Shown here: positions 24,773 to 37,637 of the stretch, piece after piece
How positions within the stretch are numbered: position 1 is the stretch's first letter
Layout: each line of letters begins with the position of its first letter
NCBI GenBank assembly: GCA_031769625.1
Contig: JAUIMM010000135.1
Location: forward strand, 4,716,001-4,780,000
DNA from: Taudactylus pleione
Lineage: Eukaryota > Chordata > Amphibia > Anura > Myobatrachidae
Length of the DNA stretch: 64,000 bases
Direction: 5' to 3'
The notes under the pieces: model-generated
Seen by the model: only the letters and a program-made list of their open reading frames with translations
Database searches by the model: none
What the model was told of the DNA's origin: nothing
Translations under genes and position numbers: made by a program

Positions 24773-25567
24773 TTTTCTGTGTTTGTGAATTGTGTGCGCA
24801 GTAGCCGCACGTGCATCAACAAAGAAGTGCCAAGCGTGCGCCTGTGTCATAAGTAAAGGGCCGGCTGGCTTGACCGTTAAAGGGTGCTGTAACCCCCAAA
24901 GTACACTCCAGTCCAAATCAAAAAAAAAATATTTTCTGTGTTTGTGAATTGTGTGCGCAGTAGCCGCACGTGCATCAACAAAGAAGTGCCAAGCGTGCGC
25001 CTGTGTCATAAGTAAAGGGCCAGCTGGCTTGACCGTTAAAGGGTGCTGTAACCCCCAAAGTACACTCCAGTCCAAACCAAAAAAAAAATTATTTTCTGTG
25101 TTTGTGAATTGTGTGCGCAGTAGCCGCACGTGCATCAACAAAGTAGTGCCAAGCGTACGCCTGTGTCATAAGTAAAGGGCCGGCTGGCTTGACTGTTAAA
25201 GGGTGCTGTAACCCCCAAAGTACACTCCAGTCCAAACCAAAAAAAATATTATTTTCTGTGTTTGTGAATTGTGTGCGCAGTAGCCGCACGTGCATCAACA
25301 AAGTAGTGCCAAGCCTGCGCCTGTGTCATAAGTAAAGGGCCGGCTGGCATGACCTTTAAAGGGTGCTGTAACACCCAAAGTACACTCCAGTCCAAACCAA
25401 AAAAAAAATTATTTTCTTTGTTTGTGAATTGTGTGCGCAGTAGCCGCACGTGCATCAACAAAGTAGTGCCAAGCGTGCGCCTGTGTCTTAAGTAAAGGGC
25501 CGGCTTGCTTGACCATTAAAGGGTGCTGTAACCCCCAAAGTACACTCCAGTCCAAACCAAAAAAAAA

Positions 25568-27138
25568 ATATTTTCTGTGTTTGTGAATTGTGTGCGCAGT
25601 AGTCGCACGTGCATCAACAAAGTAGTGCCAAGCGTGCGCCTGTGTCATAAGTAAAGGGCCGGCTGGCTTGACCGTTAAAGGGTGCTGTAACCCCCAAAGT
25701 ACACTCCAGTCCAAACCAAAAAAAAAATTATTTTCTGTGTTTGTGAATTGTGTGCGCAGTAGCCGCACGTGCCTCAACAATGTAGTGCCAAGTGTGCACC
25801 TGTGTCATAAGTAAAGGGCCGGCTGGCTTGACCGTTAAAGGGTGCTGTAACCCCCAAAGCACACTCCAGTCCAAACCAAAAAAAAAATTATTTTCTGTGT
25901 TTGTGAATTGTGTGTGCGCTGTAGCCGCACGTGCATCAACAAAGTAGTGCCAAGCGTGCGCCTGTGTCTCAAGTAAAGGGCCGGCTGGCTTGACCGTTAA
26001 AGGGTGCTGTAACCCCCAAAGTACACTCCTGTCCAAACAAAAAAAAAAATAATTTTCTGTGTTTGTGAATTGTGTGTGCAGTAGCCGCACGTGCATCAAC
26101 AAAGTAGTGCCAAGCGTGCGCCTGTGTCATAAGTAAAGGGCCGGCTGGCTTGACCGTTAAAGGGTGCTGTAACCCCCAAAGTACACTCCAGTCCAAACCA
26201 AGAAAAAAATTATTTTCTGTGTTTGTGAATTGTGTGCGCAGTAGCCGCATGTGCATCAACAAAGTAGTGCCAAGTGTGCGCCTGTGTCATAAGTAAAGGG
26301 CCGGCTTGCTTGACCATTAAAGGGTGCTGTAACCCCCAAAGTACACTCCAAACCAAAAAAATATATATTTTCTGTGTTTGTGAATTGTGTGCGCAGTAGC
26401 CGCACGTGCATCAACAAAGTAGTGCCAAGCGTGCGCCTGTGTCATAAGTAAAGGGCCGGCTGGCTTGACCGTTAAAGGGTGCTGTAACCCCCAAAGTACA
26501 CTCCAGTCCAAATCAAAAAAAAATTATTTTCTGTGTTTGTGAATTGTGTGCGCAGTAGCCGCACGTGCATCAACAAAGAAGTGCCAAGCGTGCGCCTGTG
26601 TCATAAGTAAAGGGCCGGGTGGCTAGACCGTTAAAGGGTGCTGTAACCCCCAAAGTACACTCCAGTCCAAACCAAAAAAAAATTATTTTCTGTGTTTGTG
26701 AATTGTGTGCGCAGTAGCTGCACGTGCATCAACAAAGTAGTGCCAAGTGTGCGCCTGTGTCATAAGTAAAGGGCCGGCTGGCTTGACCGTTAAAGGGTGC
26801 TGTAACCCCCAAAGTACACTCCAGTCCAAATCAAAAAAAAATTATTTTCTGTGTTTGTGAATTGTGTGCGCAGTAGCCGCACATGCATCAACAAAGAAGT
26901 GCCAAGCGTGCGCCTGTGTCATAAGTAAAGGGCCGGCTGGCTTGACTGTTAAAGGGTGCTGTAACCCCCAAAGTACACTCCAGTCCAAACCAAAAAAAAA
27001 TTATTTTCTGTGTTTGTGAATTGTGTGCGCAGTAGCCGCACGTGCATCAACAAAGTAGTGCCAAGTGTGCGCCTATGTAATAAGTAAAGGGCCAGTTGGC
27101 TTGACCGTTAAAGGGTGCTGTAACCCCCAAAGTACACT
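25568..27138. repeat. 1.6-kb segment repeated at offset 4,438 bp (right copy)
   Basis: Partner of 21,130-22,700 with the same marker order. It leads directly into the first 6,048-bp unit; CCTATGTAATAAG and GGGCCAGTTGGC at 27,072-27,100 are private to this copy and help fix the left edge of that unit at 27,097. Confidence 0.85.
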
Positions 27139-30100
27139 CCAGTCCAAACCAAAAAAAAAATTATTTTCTGAGTTTGTGAATTGTGTGCGCAGTAGCCGCA
27201 CGTGCATCAACAAAGTAGTGCCAAGCGTGCGCCTGTGTCATAAGTAAAGGGCCGGCAGGCTTGACCGTTAAAGGGTGCTGTAACCCCCAAAGTACACTCC
27301 AGTCCAAATAAAAAAAAATTTTTTTCTGTGTTTGTGAATTGTGTGCGCAGTAGCCGCACGTGCATCAACAAAGAAGTGCCAAGAGTGCGCCTGTGTCATA
27401 AGTAAAGGGCAGGCTGGCTTGACCGTTAAAGGGTGCTGTAACCCCCAAAGTATACTCCAGTCCAAAACAAAAAAAAAATTATTTTCTGTGTTTGTGAATT
27501 GTGTGCGCAGTAGCCGCACGTGCATCAACAAAGTAGTGCCAAGTGTGCGCCTGTGTCATAAGAAAAGGGCCGGCTGGCTTGACCGTTAAAGGGTGCTGTA
27601 ACCCCCAAAGTACACTCCAGTCCAAATCAAAAAAAAATTATTTTCTGTGTTTGTGAATTGTGTGCGCAGTAGCCGCACGTGCATCAACAAAGAAGTGCCA
27701 AGCGTGCGCCTGTGTCATAAGTAAAGGGCCGGCTGGCTTGACTGTTAAAGGGTGCTGTAACCCCCAAAGTACACTCCAGTCCAAACCAAAAAAAAATTAT
27801 TTTCTGTGTTTGTGAATTGTGTGCGCAGTAGCCGCACGTGCATCAACAAAGTAGTGCCAAGTGTGCGCCTGTGTATTAAGTAAAGGGCCGGCTGGCTTGA
27901 CCGTTAAAGGGTGCTGTAACCCCCAAAGTACACTCCAGTCCAAACCAAAAAAAAAATTATTTTCTGAGTTTGTGAATTGTGTGCGCAGTAGCCGCACGTG
28001 CATCAACAAAGTAGTGCCAAGCGTGCGCCTGTGTCATAAGTAAAGGGCCGGCAGGCTTGACCGTTAAAGGGTGCTGTAACCCCCAAAGTACACTCCAGTC
28101 CAAATAAAAAAAAAATTATTTTCTGTGTTTGTGAAGTGTGTGCGCAGTAGCCGCACGTGCATCAACAAAGAAGTGCCAAGCGTGCGCCTGTGTCATAAGT
28201 AAAGGGCAGGCTGGCTTGACCGTTAAAGGGTGCTGTAACCCCCAAAGTATACTCCAGTCCAAAACAAAAAAAAAATTATTTTCTGTGTTTGTGAATTGTG
28301 TGCGCAGTAGCCGCACGTGCATCAACAAAGTAGTGCCAAGTGTGCGCCTGTGTCATAAGTAAAGGGCCGGCTGGCTTGACCATTAAAGGGTGCTGTAACC
28401 CCCAAAGTATACTCCAGTCCAAACCAAAAAAAAAATTATTTTCTGTGTTTGTGAATTGTGTGCGCAGTAGCCGCACGTGCATCAACAAAGTAGTGCCAAG
28501 TGTGCGCCTGTGTCATAAGTAAAGGGCCAGCTGGCTTGACCATTAAAGGGTGCTGTAACCCCCAAACTACACTCCAGTCCAAATCAAAAAAAAATATTTT
28601 CTGTGTTTGTGAATTGTGTGCGCAGTAGCCGCACGTGCATCAACAAAGAAGTGCCAAGCGTGCGCCTGTGTCATAAGTAAAGGGCCGGCTGGCTTGACCG
28701 TTAAAGGGTGCTGTAACCCCCAAAGTACACTCCAGTCCAAACCAAAAAAAAAATTATTTTCTGTGTTTGTGAATTGTGTGCGCAGTAGCCGCATGTGCAT
28801 CAACAAAGTAGTGCTAAGTGTGTGCCTGTGTCATAAGTAAAGAGCCGGCTGGCTTGACCGTTAAAGGGTGCTGTAACCCCCAAAGTACACTCCAGTCCAA
28901 ACCAAAAAAAAAATTATTTTCTGTGTTTGTGAATTGTGTGCGCAGTAGCCGCACGTGCATCAACAAAGTAGTGCCAAGCGTGCGCCTGTGTCATAAGTAA
29001 AGGGCGGGCTGGCTTGACCGTTAAAGGGTGCTGTAACCCCCAAAGTACACTCCAGTCCAAACCAAAAAAAATATTATTTTCTGTGTTTGTGAATTGTGTG
29101 CGCAGTAGCCGCACGTGCTTCAACAAAGTAGTGCCAAGCGTGTGCCTGTGTCATAAGTAAAGGGCCAGCTGGCTTGACCATTAAAGGGTGCTGTAACCCC
29201 CAAAGTACACTCCAGTCCAAACCAAAAAAAAAAATATTTTCTGTGTTTGTGAATTGTGTGCGCAGTAGCCGCACGTGCATCAACAAAGTAGTGCCAAGAG
29301 TGTGCCTGTGTCATAAGTAAAGGGCCGGCTGGCTTGATCGTTAAAGGGTGCTGTAACCCCCAAAGTACACTCCAGTCCAAACCAAAAAAAAAATTTTTTT
29401 CTGTGTTTGTGAATTGTGTGCGCAGTAGCCGCACGTGCATCAACAAAGTAGTGCTAAGTGTGCGCCTGTGTCATAAGTAAAGAGCCGGCTGGCTTGACCA
29501 TTAAAGGGTGCTGTAGCCCCCAAAGTACACTCCAGTCCAAACCAAAAAAAAAATATTTTCTGTGTTTGTGAATTGTGTGCGCAGTAGCCGCACGTGCATC
29601 AACAAAGTAGTGCCAAGAGTGTGCCTGTGTCATAAGTAAAGGGCCGGCTGGCTTGATCGTTAAAGGGTGCTGTAACCCCCAAAGTACACTCCAGTCCAAA
29701 CCAAAAAAAAAATAATTTTCTGTGTTTGTGAATTGTGTGCGCAGTAGCCGCACGTGCATCAACAAAGTAGTGCCAAGCGTGCGCCTGTGTCATAAGTAAA
29801 GGGCGGGCTGGCTTGACCGTTAAAGGGTGCTGTAACCCCCAAAGTACACTCCAGTCCAAACCAAAAAAAATATTATTTTCTGTGTTTGTGAATTGTGTGC
29901 GCAGTAGCCGCACGTGCATCAACAAAGTAGTGCCAAGCTTGCGCCTGTGTCATAAGTAAAGGGCCGGCAGGCTTGAACGTTAAAGGGTACTGTAACCCTC
30001 AAAGTACACTCCAGTCCAAACCAAAAAAATAATTATTTTCTGTGTTTGTGAATTGTGTGCGCAGTAGCCGCACGTGCATCAACAAAGTAGTGCCAAGCGT

Positions 30101-31150
30101 GCGCCTGTGTCATAAGTAAAGGGCCAGCTGGCTTGACCATTAAAGGGTGCTGTAACCCCCAAAGTACACTCCAGTCCAAACCAAAAAAAAAAATATTTTC
30201 TGTGTTTGTGAATTGTGTGCGCAGTAGCCGCACGTGCATCAACAAAGTAGTGCCAAGAGTGTGCCTGTGTCATAAGTCAAGGGCCGGCTGGCTTGACCGT
30301 TAAAGGGTGCTGTAACCCCCAAAGTACACTCCAGTCCAAACCAAAAAAAAAGTAATTTTCTGTGTTTGTGAATTGTGTGCGCAGTAGCCGCACGTGCATC
30401 AACAAAGTAGTGCCAAGCGTGCGCCTGTGTCATAAGTAAAGGGCCGGCTGGCTTGACCGTTAAAGGGTGCTGTAACCCCCAAAGTACACTCCAGTCCAAA
30501 CCAAAAAAAAAATAATTTTCTGTGTTTGTGAATTGTGTGCGCAGTAGCCGCACGTGCATCAACAAAGTAGTGCCAAGCGTGCGCCTGTGTCATAAGTAAA
30601 GGGCCGGGTGGCTTGACCGTTAAAGGGTGCTGTAACCCCCAAAGTATACTCCAGTCCAAACCAAAAAAAAAAATATTTTCTGTGTTTGTGAATTGTGTGC
30701 GCAGTAGCCGCACGTGCATCAACAAAGTAGTGCCAAGCGTGCGCCTGTGTCACAAGTAAAGGGCCGGCTGGCTTGACCGTTAAAGGGTGCTGTAACCCCC
30801 AAAGTACACTCCAGACCAAACCAAAAAAATAATTATTTTCTGTGTTTGTGAATTGTGTGCGCAGTAGCCGCACGTGCATCAACAAAGTAGTGCCAAGCGT
30901 GCGCCTGTGTCATAAGTAAAGGGCCGGCTGGCTTGACCGTTAAAGGGTGCTGTAACCCCCAAAGTATACTCCAGTCCAAACCAAAAAAAAAATTATTTTC
31001 TGTGTTTGTGAATTGTGTGCGCAGTAGCCGCACGTGCATCAACAAAGTAGTGCCAAGCGTGCGCCTGTGTCATAAGTAAAGGGCCGGCTTGTTTGACCTT
31101 TAAAGGATGCTGTAACCCCCAAAGTACACTCCAAACCAAAAAAATATATA

Positions 31151-31290
31151 TTTTCTGTGTTTGTGAATTGTGTGCCAACAAAGTAGTGCCAAGTGTGCGC
31201 CTGTGTCATAAGTAATGGGTCGGCTGGCTTGACCGTTAAAGGGTGCTGTAACCCCCAAAGTACACTCCAGTCCAAATAAAAAAAAAAATA
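31151..31290 (+). repeat. 140-bp deletion monomer, copy 2
   Basis: Same 19-bp deletion; this copy reads TAATGGGTCGGC and CCAGTCCAAATAAAA, differences shared only with the copy 6,048 bp downstream. Confidence 0.95.
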
Positions 31291-31589
31291 TTTTCTGTGT
31301 TTGTGAATTGTGTGCGCAGTAGCCGCACGTGCATCAACAAAGAAGTGCCAAGCGTGCGCCTGTGTCATAAGTAAAGGGCCAGCTGGCTTGACCGTTAAAG
31401 GGTGCTGTAACCCCCAAAGTACACTCCAGTCCAAACCAAAAAAAAAATTATTTTCTGTGTTTGTGAATTGTGTGCGCAGTAGCCGCACGTGCATCAACAA
31501 AGTAGTGCCAAGCGTGCGCCTGTGTCATAAGTAAAGGGCCGGCTGGCTTGACTGTTAAAGGGTGCTGTAACCCCCAAAGTACACTCCAG

Positions 31590-32867
31590 TCCAAACCAAA
31601 AAAAATATTATTTTCTGTGTTTGTGAATTGTGTGCGCAGTAGCCGCACGTGCATCAACAAAGTAGTGCCGAGCCTGCGCCTGTGTCATAAGTAAAGGGCC
31701 GGCTGGCATGACCTTTAAAGGGTGCTGTAACACCCAAAGTACACTCCAGTCCAAACCAAAAAAAAAATTATTTTCTTTGTTTGTGAATTGTGTGCGCAGT
31801 AGCCGCACGTGCATCAACAAAGTAGTGCCAAGCGTGCGCCTGTGTCATAAGTAAAGGGCCGGCTGGCTTGACCGTTAAAGGGTGCTCTAACCCCCAAAGT
31901 ACACTCCAGTCCAAACCAAAAAAACAATTATTTTCTGTGTTTGTGAATTGTGTGCGCAGTAGCCGCACGTGCATCAACAAAGTATTGCCAAGCGTGCGCC
32001 TGTGTCTTAAGTAAAGGGCCGGCTTGCTTGACCATTAAAGGGTGCTGTAACCCCCAAAGTACACTCCAGTCCAAACCAAAAAAAAAATATTTTCTGTGTT
32101 TGTGAATTGTGTGCGCAGTAGTCGCACGTGCATCAACAAAGTAGTGCCAAGCGTGCGCCTGTGTCATAAGTAAAGGGCCGGCTGGCTTGACCGTTAAAGG
32201 GTGCTGTAACCCCCAAAGTACACTCCAGTCCAAACCAAAAAAAAAATTATTTTCTTTGTTTGTGAATTGTGTGCGCAGTAGCCGCACGTGCATCAACAAA
32301 GTAGTGCCGAGCCTGCGCCTGTGTCATAAGTAAAGGGCCGGCTGGCATGACCTTTAAAGGGTGCTGTAACACCCAAAGTACACTCCAGTCCAAACCAAAA
32401 AAAAAATTATTTTCTTTGTTTGTGAATTGTGTGCGCAGTAGCCGCACGTGCATCAACAAAGTAGTGCCAAGCGTGCGCCTGTGTCATAAGTAAAGGGCCG
32501 GCTGGCTTGACCGTTAAAGGGTGCTCTAACCCCCAAAGTACACTCCAGTCCAAACCAAAAAAAACAATTATTTTCTGTGTTTGTGAATTGTGTGCGCAGT
32601 AGCCGCACGTGCATCAACAAAGTAGTGCCAAGCGTGCGCCTGTGTCTTAAGTAAAGGGCCGGCTTGCTTGACCATTAAAGGGTGCTGTAACCCCCAAAGT
32701 ACACTCCAGTCCAAACCAAAAAAAAAATATTTTCTGTGTTTGTGAATTGTGTGCGCAGTAGTCGCACGTGCATCAACAAAGTAGTGCCAAGCGTGCGCCT
32801 GTGTCATAAGTAAAGGGCCGGCTGGCTTGACCGTTAAAGGGTGCTGTAACCCCCAAAGTACACTCCA
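31590..32867. repeat. 639-bp duplication nested in unit A
   Basis: A four-monomer block (marks GTGCCGAGCCTGC, GGCATGACCTTTAAAG, GTGCTCTAACC, AAAACAATTATTTTC, GTGTCTTAAG, GTAGTCGCACG) appears twice; GGCTGGCATG starts at 31,701 and 32,340, 639 bp apart. Related blocks at 18.8, 20.7, 25.3 and 46.0 kb are single. GTATTGCC near 31,983 is private to the first half. Outer limits are approximate. Confidence 0.85.
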
Positions 32868-35800
32868 GTCCAAACCAAAAAAAAATTTATTTTCTGTGTT
32901 TGTGAATTGTGTGTGCAGTAGCCGCACGTGCCTCAACAATGTAGTGCCAAGTGTGCACCTGTGTCATAAGTAAAGGGCCGGCTGGCTTGACCGTTAAAGG
33001 GTGCTGTAACCCCCAAAGCACACTCCAGTCCAAACCAAAAAAAAAATTATTTTCTGTGTTTGTGAATTGTGTGTGCGCTGTAGCCGCACGTGCATCAACA
33101 AAGTAGTGCCAAGCGTGCGCCTGTGTCTCAAGTAAAGGGCCGGCTGGCTTGACCGTTAAAGGGTGCTGTAACCCCCAAAGTACACTCCAGTCCAAACCAA
33201 AAAAAAAATTATTTTCTGAGTTTGTGAATTGTGTGCGCAGTAGCCGCACGTGCATCAACAAAGTAGTGCCAAGCGTGCGCCTGTGTCATAAGTAAAGGGC
33301 CGGCAGGCTTGACCGTTAAAGGGTGCTGTAACCCCCAAAGTACACTCCAGTCCAAATAAAAAAAAATTTTTTTCTGTGTTTGTGAATTGTGTGCGCAGTA
33401 GCCGCACGTGCATCAACAAAGAAGTGCCAAGAGTGCGCCTGTGTCATAAGTAAAGGGCAGGCTGGCTTGACCGTTAAAGGGTGCTGTAACCCCCAAAGTA
33501 TACTCCAGTCCAAAACAAAAAAAAAATTATTTTCTGTGTTTGTGAATTGTGTGCGCAGTAGCCGCACGTGCATCAACAAAGTAGTGCCAAGTGTGCGCCT
33601 GTGTCATAAGAAAAGGGCCGGCTGGCTTGACCGTTAAAGGGTGCTGTAACCCCCAAAGTACACTCCAGTCCAAATCAAAAAAAAATTATTTTCTGTGTTT
33701 GTGAATTGTGTGCGCAGTAGCCGCACGTGCATCAACAAAGAAGTGCCAAGCGTGCGCCTGTGTCATAAGTAAAGGGCCGGCTGGCTTGACTGTTAAAGGG
33801 TGCTGTAACCCCCAAAGAACACTCCAGTCCAAACCAAAAAAAAATTATTTTCTGTGTTTGTGAATTGTGTGCGCAGTAGCCGCACGTGCATCAACAAAGT
33901 AGTGCCAAGTGTGCGCCTGTGTATTAAGTAAAGGGCCGGCTGGCTTGACCGTTAAAGGGTGCTGTAACCCCCAAAGTACACTCCAGTCCAAACCAAAAAA
34001 AAAATTATTTTCTGAGTTTGTGAATTGTGTGCGCAGTAGCCGCACGTGCATCAACAAAGTAGTGCCAAGCGTGCGCCTGTGTCATAAGTAAAGGGCCGGC
34101 AGGCTTGACCGTTAAAGGGTGCTGTAACCCCCAAAGTACACTCCAGTCCAAATAAAAAAAAAATTATTTTCTGTGTTTGTGAAGTGTGTGCGCAGTAGCC
34201 GCACGTGCATCAACAAAGAAGTGCCAAGCGTGCGCCTGTGTCATAAGTAAAGGGCAGGCTGGCTTGACCGTTAAAGGGTGCTGTAACCCCCAAAGTATAC
34301 TCCAGTCCAAAACAAAAAAAAAATTATTTTCTGTGTTTGTGAATTGTGTGCGCAGTAGCCGCACGTGCATCAACAAAGTAGTGCCAAGTGTGCGCCTGTG
34401 TCATAAGTAAAGGGCCGGCTGGCTTGACCATTAAAGGGTGCTGTAACCCCCAAAGTATACTCCAGTCCAAACCAAAAAAAAAATTATTTTCTGTGTTTGT
34501 GAATTGTGTGCGCAGTAGCCGCACGTGCATCAACAAAGTAGTGCCAAGTGTGCGCCTGTGTCATAAGTAAAGGGCCAGCTGGCTTGACCATTAAAGGGTG
34601 CTGTAACCCCCAAACTACACTCCAGTCCAAATCAAAAAAAAATATTTTCTGTGTTTGTGAATTGTGTGCGCAGTAGCCGCACGTGCATCAACAAAGAAGT
34701 GCCAAGCGTGCGCCTGTGTCATAAGTAAAGGGCCGGCTGGCTTGACCGTTAAAGGGTGCTGTAACCCCCAAAGTACACTCCAGTCCAAACCAAAAAAAAA
34801 ATTATTTTCTGTGTTTGTGAATTGTGTGCGCAGTAGCCGCATGTGCATCAACAAAGTAGTGCTAAGTGTGTGCCTGTGTCATAAGTAAAGAGCCGGCTGG
34901 CTTGACCGTTAAAGGGTGCTGTAACCCCCAAAGTACACTCCAGTCCAAACCAAAAAAAAAATTATTTTCTGTGTTTGTGAATTGTGTGCGCAGTAGCCGC
35001 ACGTGCATCAACAAAGTAGTGCCAAGCGTGCGCCTGTGTCATAAGTAAAGGGCGGGCTGGCTTGACCGTTAAAGGGTGCTGTAACCCCCAAAGTACACTC
35101 CAGTCCAAACCAAAAAAAATATTATTTTCTGTGTTTGTGAATTGTGTGCGCAGTAGCCGCACGTGCTTCAACAAAGTAGTGCCAAGCGTGTGCCTGTGTC
35201 ATAAGTAAAGGGCCAGCTGGCTTGACCATTAAAGGGTGCTGTAACCCCCAAAGTACACTCCAGTCCAAACCAAAAAAAAAAATATTTTCTGTGTTTGTGA
35301 ATTGTGTGCGCAGTAGCCGCACGTGCATCAACAAAGTAGTGCCAAGAGTGTGCCTGTGTCATAAGTAAAGGGCCGGCTGGCTTGATCGTTAAAGGGTGCT
35401 GTAACCCCCAAAGTACACTCCAGTCCAAACCAAAAAAAAAATTTTTTTCTGTGTTTGTGAATTGTGTGCGCAGTAGCCGCACGTGCATCAACAAAGTAGT
35501 GCTAAGTGTGCGCCTGTGTCATAAGTAAAGAGCCGGCTGGCTTGACCATTAAAGGGTGCTGTAGCCCCCAAAGTACACTCCAGTCCAAACCAAAAAAAAA
35601 ATATTTTCTGTGTTTGTGAATTGTGTGCGCAGTAGCCGCACGTGCATCAACAAAGTAGTGCCAAGAGTGTGCCTGTGTCATAAGTAAAGGGCCGGCTGGC
35701 TTGATCGTTAAAGGGTGCTGTAACCCCCAAAGTACACTCCAGTCCAAACCAAAAAAAAAATAATTTTCTGTGTTTGTGAATTGTGTGCGCAGTAGCCGCA

Positions 35801-37198
35801 CGTGCATCAACAAAGTAGTGCCAAGCGTGCGCCTGTGTCATAAGTAAAGGGCGGGCTGGCTTGACCGTTAAAGGGTGCTGTAACCCCCAAAGTACACTCC
35901 AGTCCAAACCAAAAAAAATATTATTTTCTGTGTTTGTGAATTGTGTGCGCAGTAGCCGCACGTGCATCAACAAAGTAGTGCCAAGCTTGCGCCTGTGTCA
36001 TAAGTAAAGGGCCGGCAGGCTTGAACGTTAAAGGGTACTGTAACCCTCAAAGTACACTCCAGTCCAAACCAAAAAAATAATTATTTTCTGTGTTTGTGAA
36101 TTGTGTGCGCAGTAGCCGCACGTGCATCAACAAAGTAGTGCCAAGCGTGCGCCTGTGTCATAAGTAAAGGGCCAGCTGGCTTGACCATTAAAGGGTGCTG
36201 TAACCCCCAAAGTACACTCCAGTCCAAACCAAAAAAAAAAATATTTTCTGTGTTTGTGAATTGTGTGCGCAGTAGCCGCACGTGCATCAACAAAGTAGTG
36301 CCAAGAGTGTGCCTGTGTCATAAGTCAAGGGCCGGCTGGCTTGACCGTTAAAGGGTGCTGTAACCCCCAAAGTACACTCCAGTCCAAACCAAAAAAAAAG
36401 TAATTTTCTGTGTTTGTGAATTGTGTGCGCAGTAGCCGCACGTGCATCAACAAAGTAGTGCCAAGCGTGCGCCTGTGTCATAAGTAAAGGGCCGGCTGGC
36501 TTGACCGTTAAAGGGTGCTGTAACCCCCAAAGTACACTCCAGTCCAAACCAAAAAAAAAATAATTTTCTGTGTTTGTGAATTGTGTGCGCAGTAGCCGCA
36601 CGTGCATCAACAAAGTAGTGCCAAGCGTGCGCCTGTGTCATAAGTAAAGGGCCGGGTGGCTTGACCGTTAAAGGGTGCTGTAACCCCCAAAGTATACTCC
36701 AGTCCAAACCAAAAAAAAAAATATTTTCTGTGTTTGTGAATTGTGTGCGCAGTAGCCGCACGTGCATCAACAAAGTAGTGCCAAGCGTGCGCCTGTGTCA
36801 CAAGTAAAGGGCCGGCTGGCTTGACCGTTAAAGGGTGCTGTAACCCCCAAAGTACACTCCAGACCAAACCAAAAAAATAATTATTTTCTGTGTTTGTGAA
36901 TTGTGTGCGCAGTAGCCGCACGTGCATCAACAAAGTAGTGCCAAGCGTGCGCCTGTGTCATAAGTAAAGGGCCGGCTGGCTTGACCGTTAAAGGGTGCTG
37001 TAACCCCCAAAGTATACTCCAGTCCAAACCAAAAAAAAAATTATTTTCTGTGTTTGTGAATTGTGTGCGCAGTAGCCGCACGTGCATCAACAAAGTAGTG
37101 CCAAGCGTGCGCCTGTGTCATAAGTAAAGGGCCGGCTTGTTTGACCTTTAAAGGATGCTGTAACCCCCAAAGTACACTCCAAACCAAAAAAATATATA

Positions 37199-37338
37199 TT
37201 TTCTGTGTTTGTGAATTGTGTGCCAACAAAGTAGTGCCAAGTGTGCGCCTGTGTCATAAGTAATGGGTCGGCTGGCTTGACCGTTAAAGGGTGCTGTAAC
37301 CCCCAAAGTACACTCCAGTCCAAATAAAAAAAAAAATA
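37199..37338 (+). repeat. 140-bp deletion monomer, copy 3
   Basis: Identical to 31,151-31,290 at offset 6,048, including TAATGGGTCGGC. The preceding short monomer has GGATGCTG in both. Confidence 0.95.
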
Positions 37339-37637
37339 TTTTCTGTGTTTGTGAATTGTGTGCGCAGTAGCCGCACGTGCATCAACAAAGAAGTGCCAAG
37401 CGTGCGCCTGTGTCATAAGTAAAGGGCCAGCTGGCTTGACCGTTAAAGGGTGCTGTAACCCCCAAAGTACACTCCAGTCCAAACCAAAAAAAAAATTATT
37501 TTCTGTGTTTGTGAATTGTGTGCGCAGTAGCCGCACGTGCATCAACAAAGTAGTGCCAAGCGTGCGCCTGTGTCATAAGTAAAGGGCCGGCTGGCTTGAC
37601 TGTTAAAGGGTGCTGTAACCCCCAAAGTACACTCCAG

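Larger units (their letters stand above)
27097..33144. repeat. 6,048-bp tandem unit A (about 38 monomers)
   Basis: Matches unit B base for base at offset 6,048 from 27,097 to about 32,555 and at 6,047 after that. The left edge is where GCCAGTTGGC (27,091) differs from GCCGGCTGGC (33,139). I noticed two differences inside: AAAGTACAC near 27,770 against AAAGAACAC near 33,818, and an A-tract of eight near 32,559 against seven in B. It includes one 140-bp deletion monomer and the nested 639-bp duplication. Confidence 0.92.
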
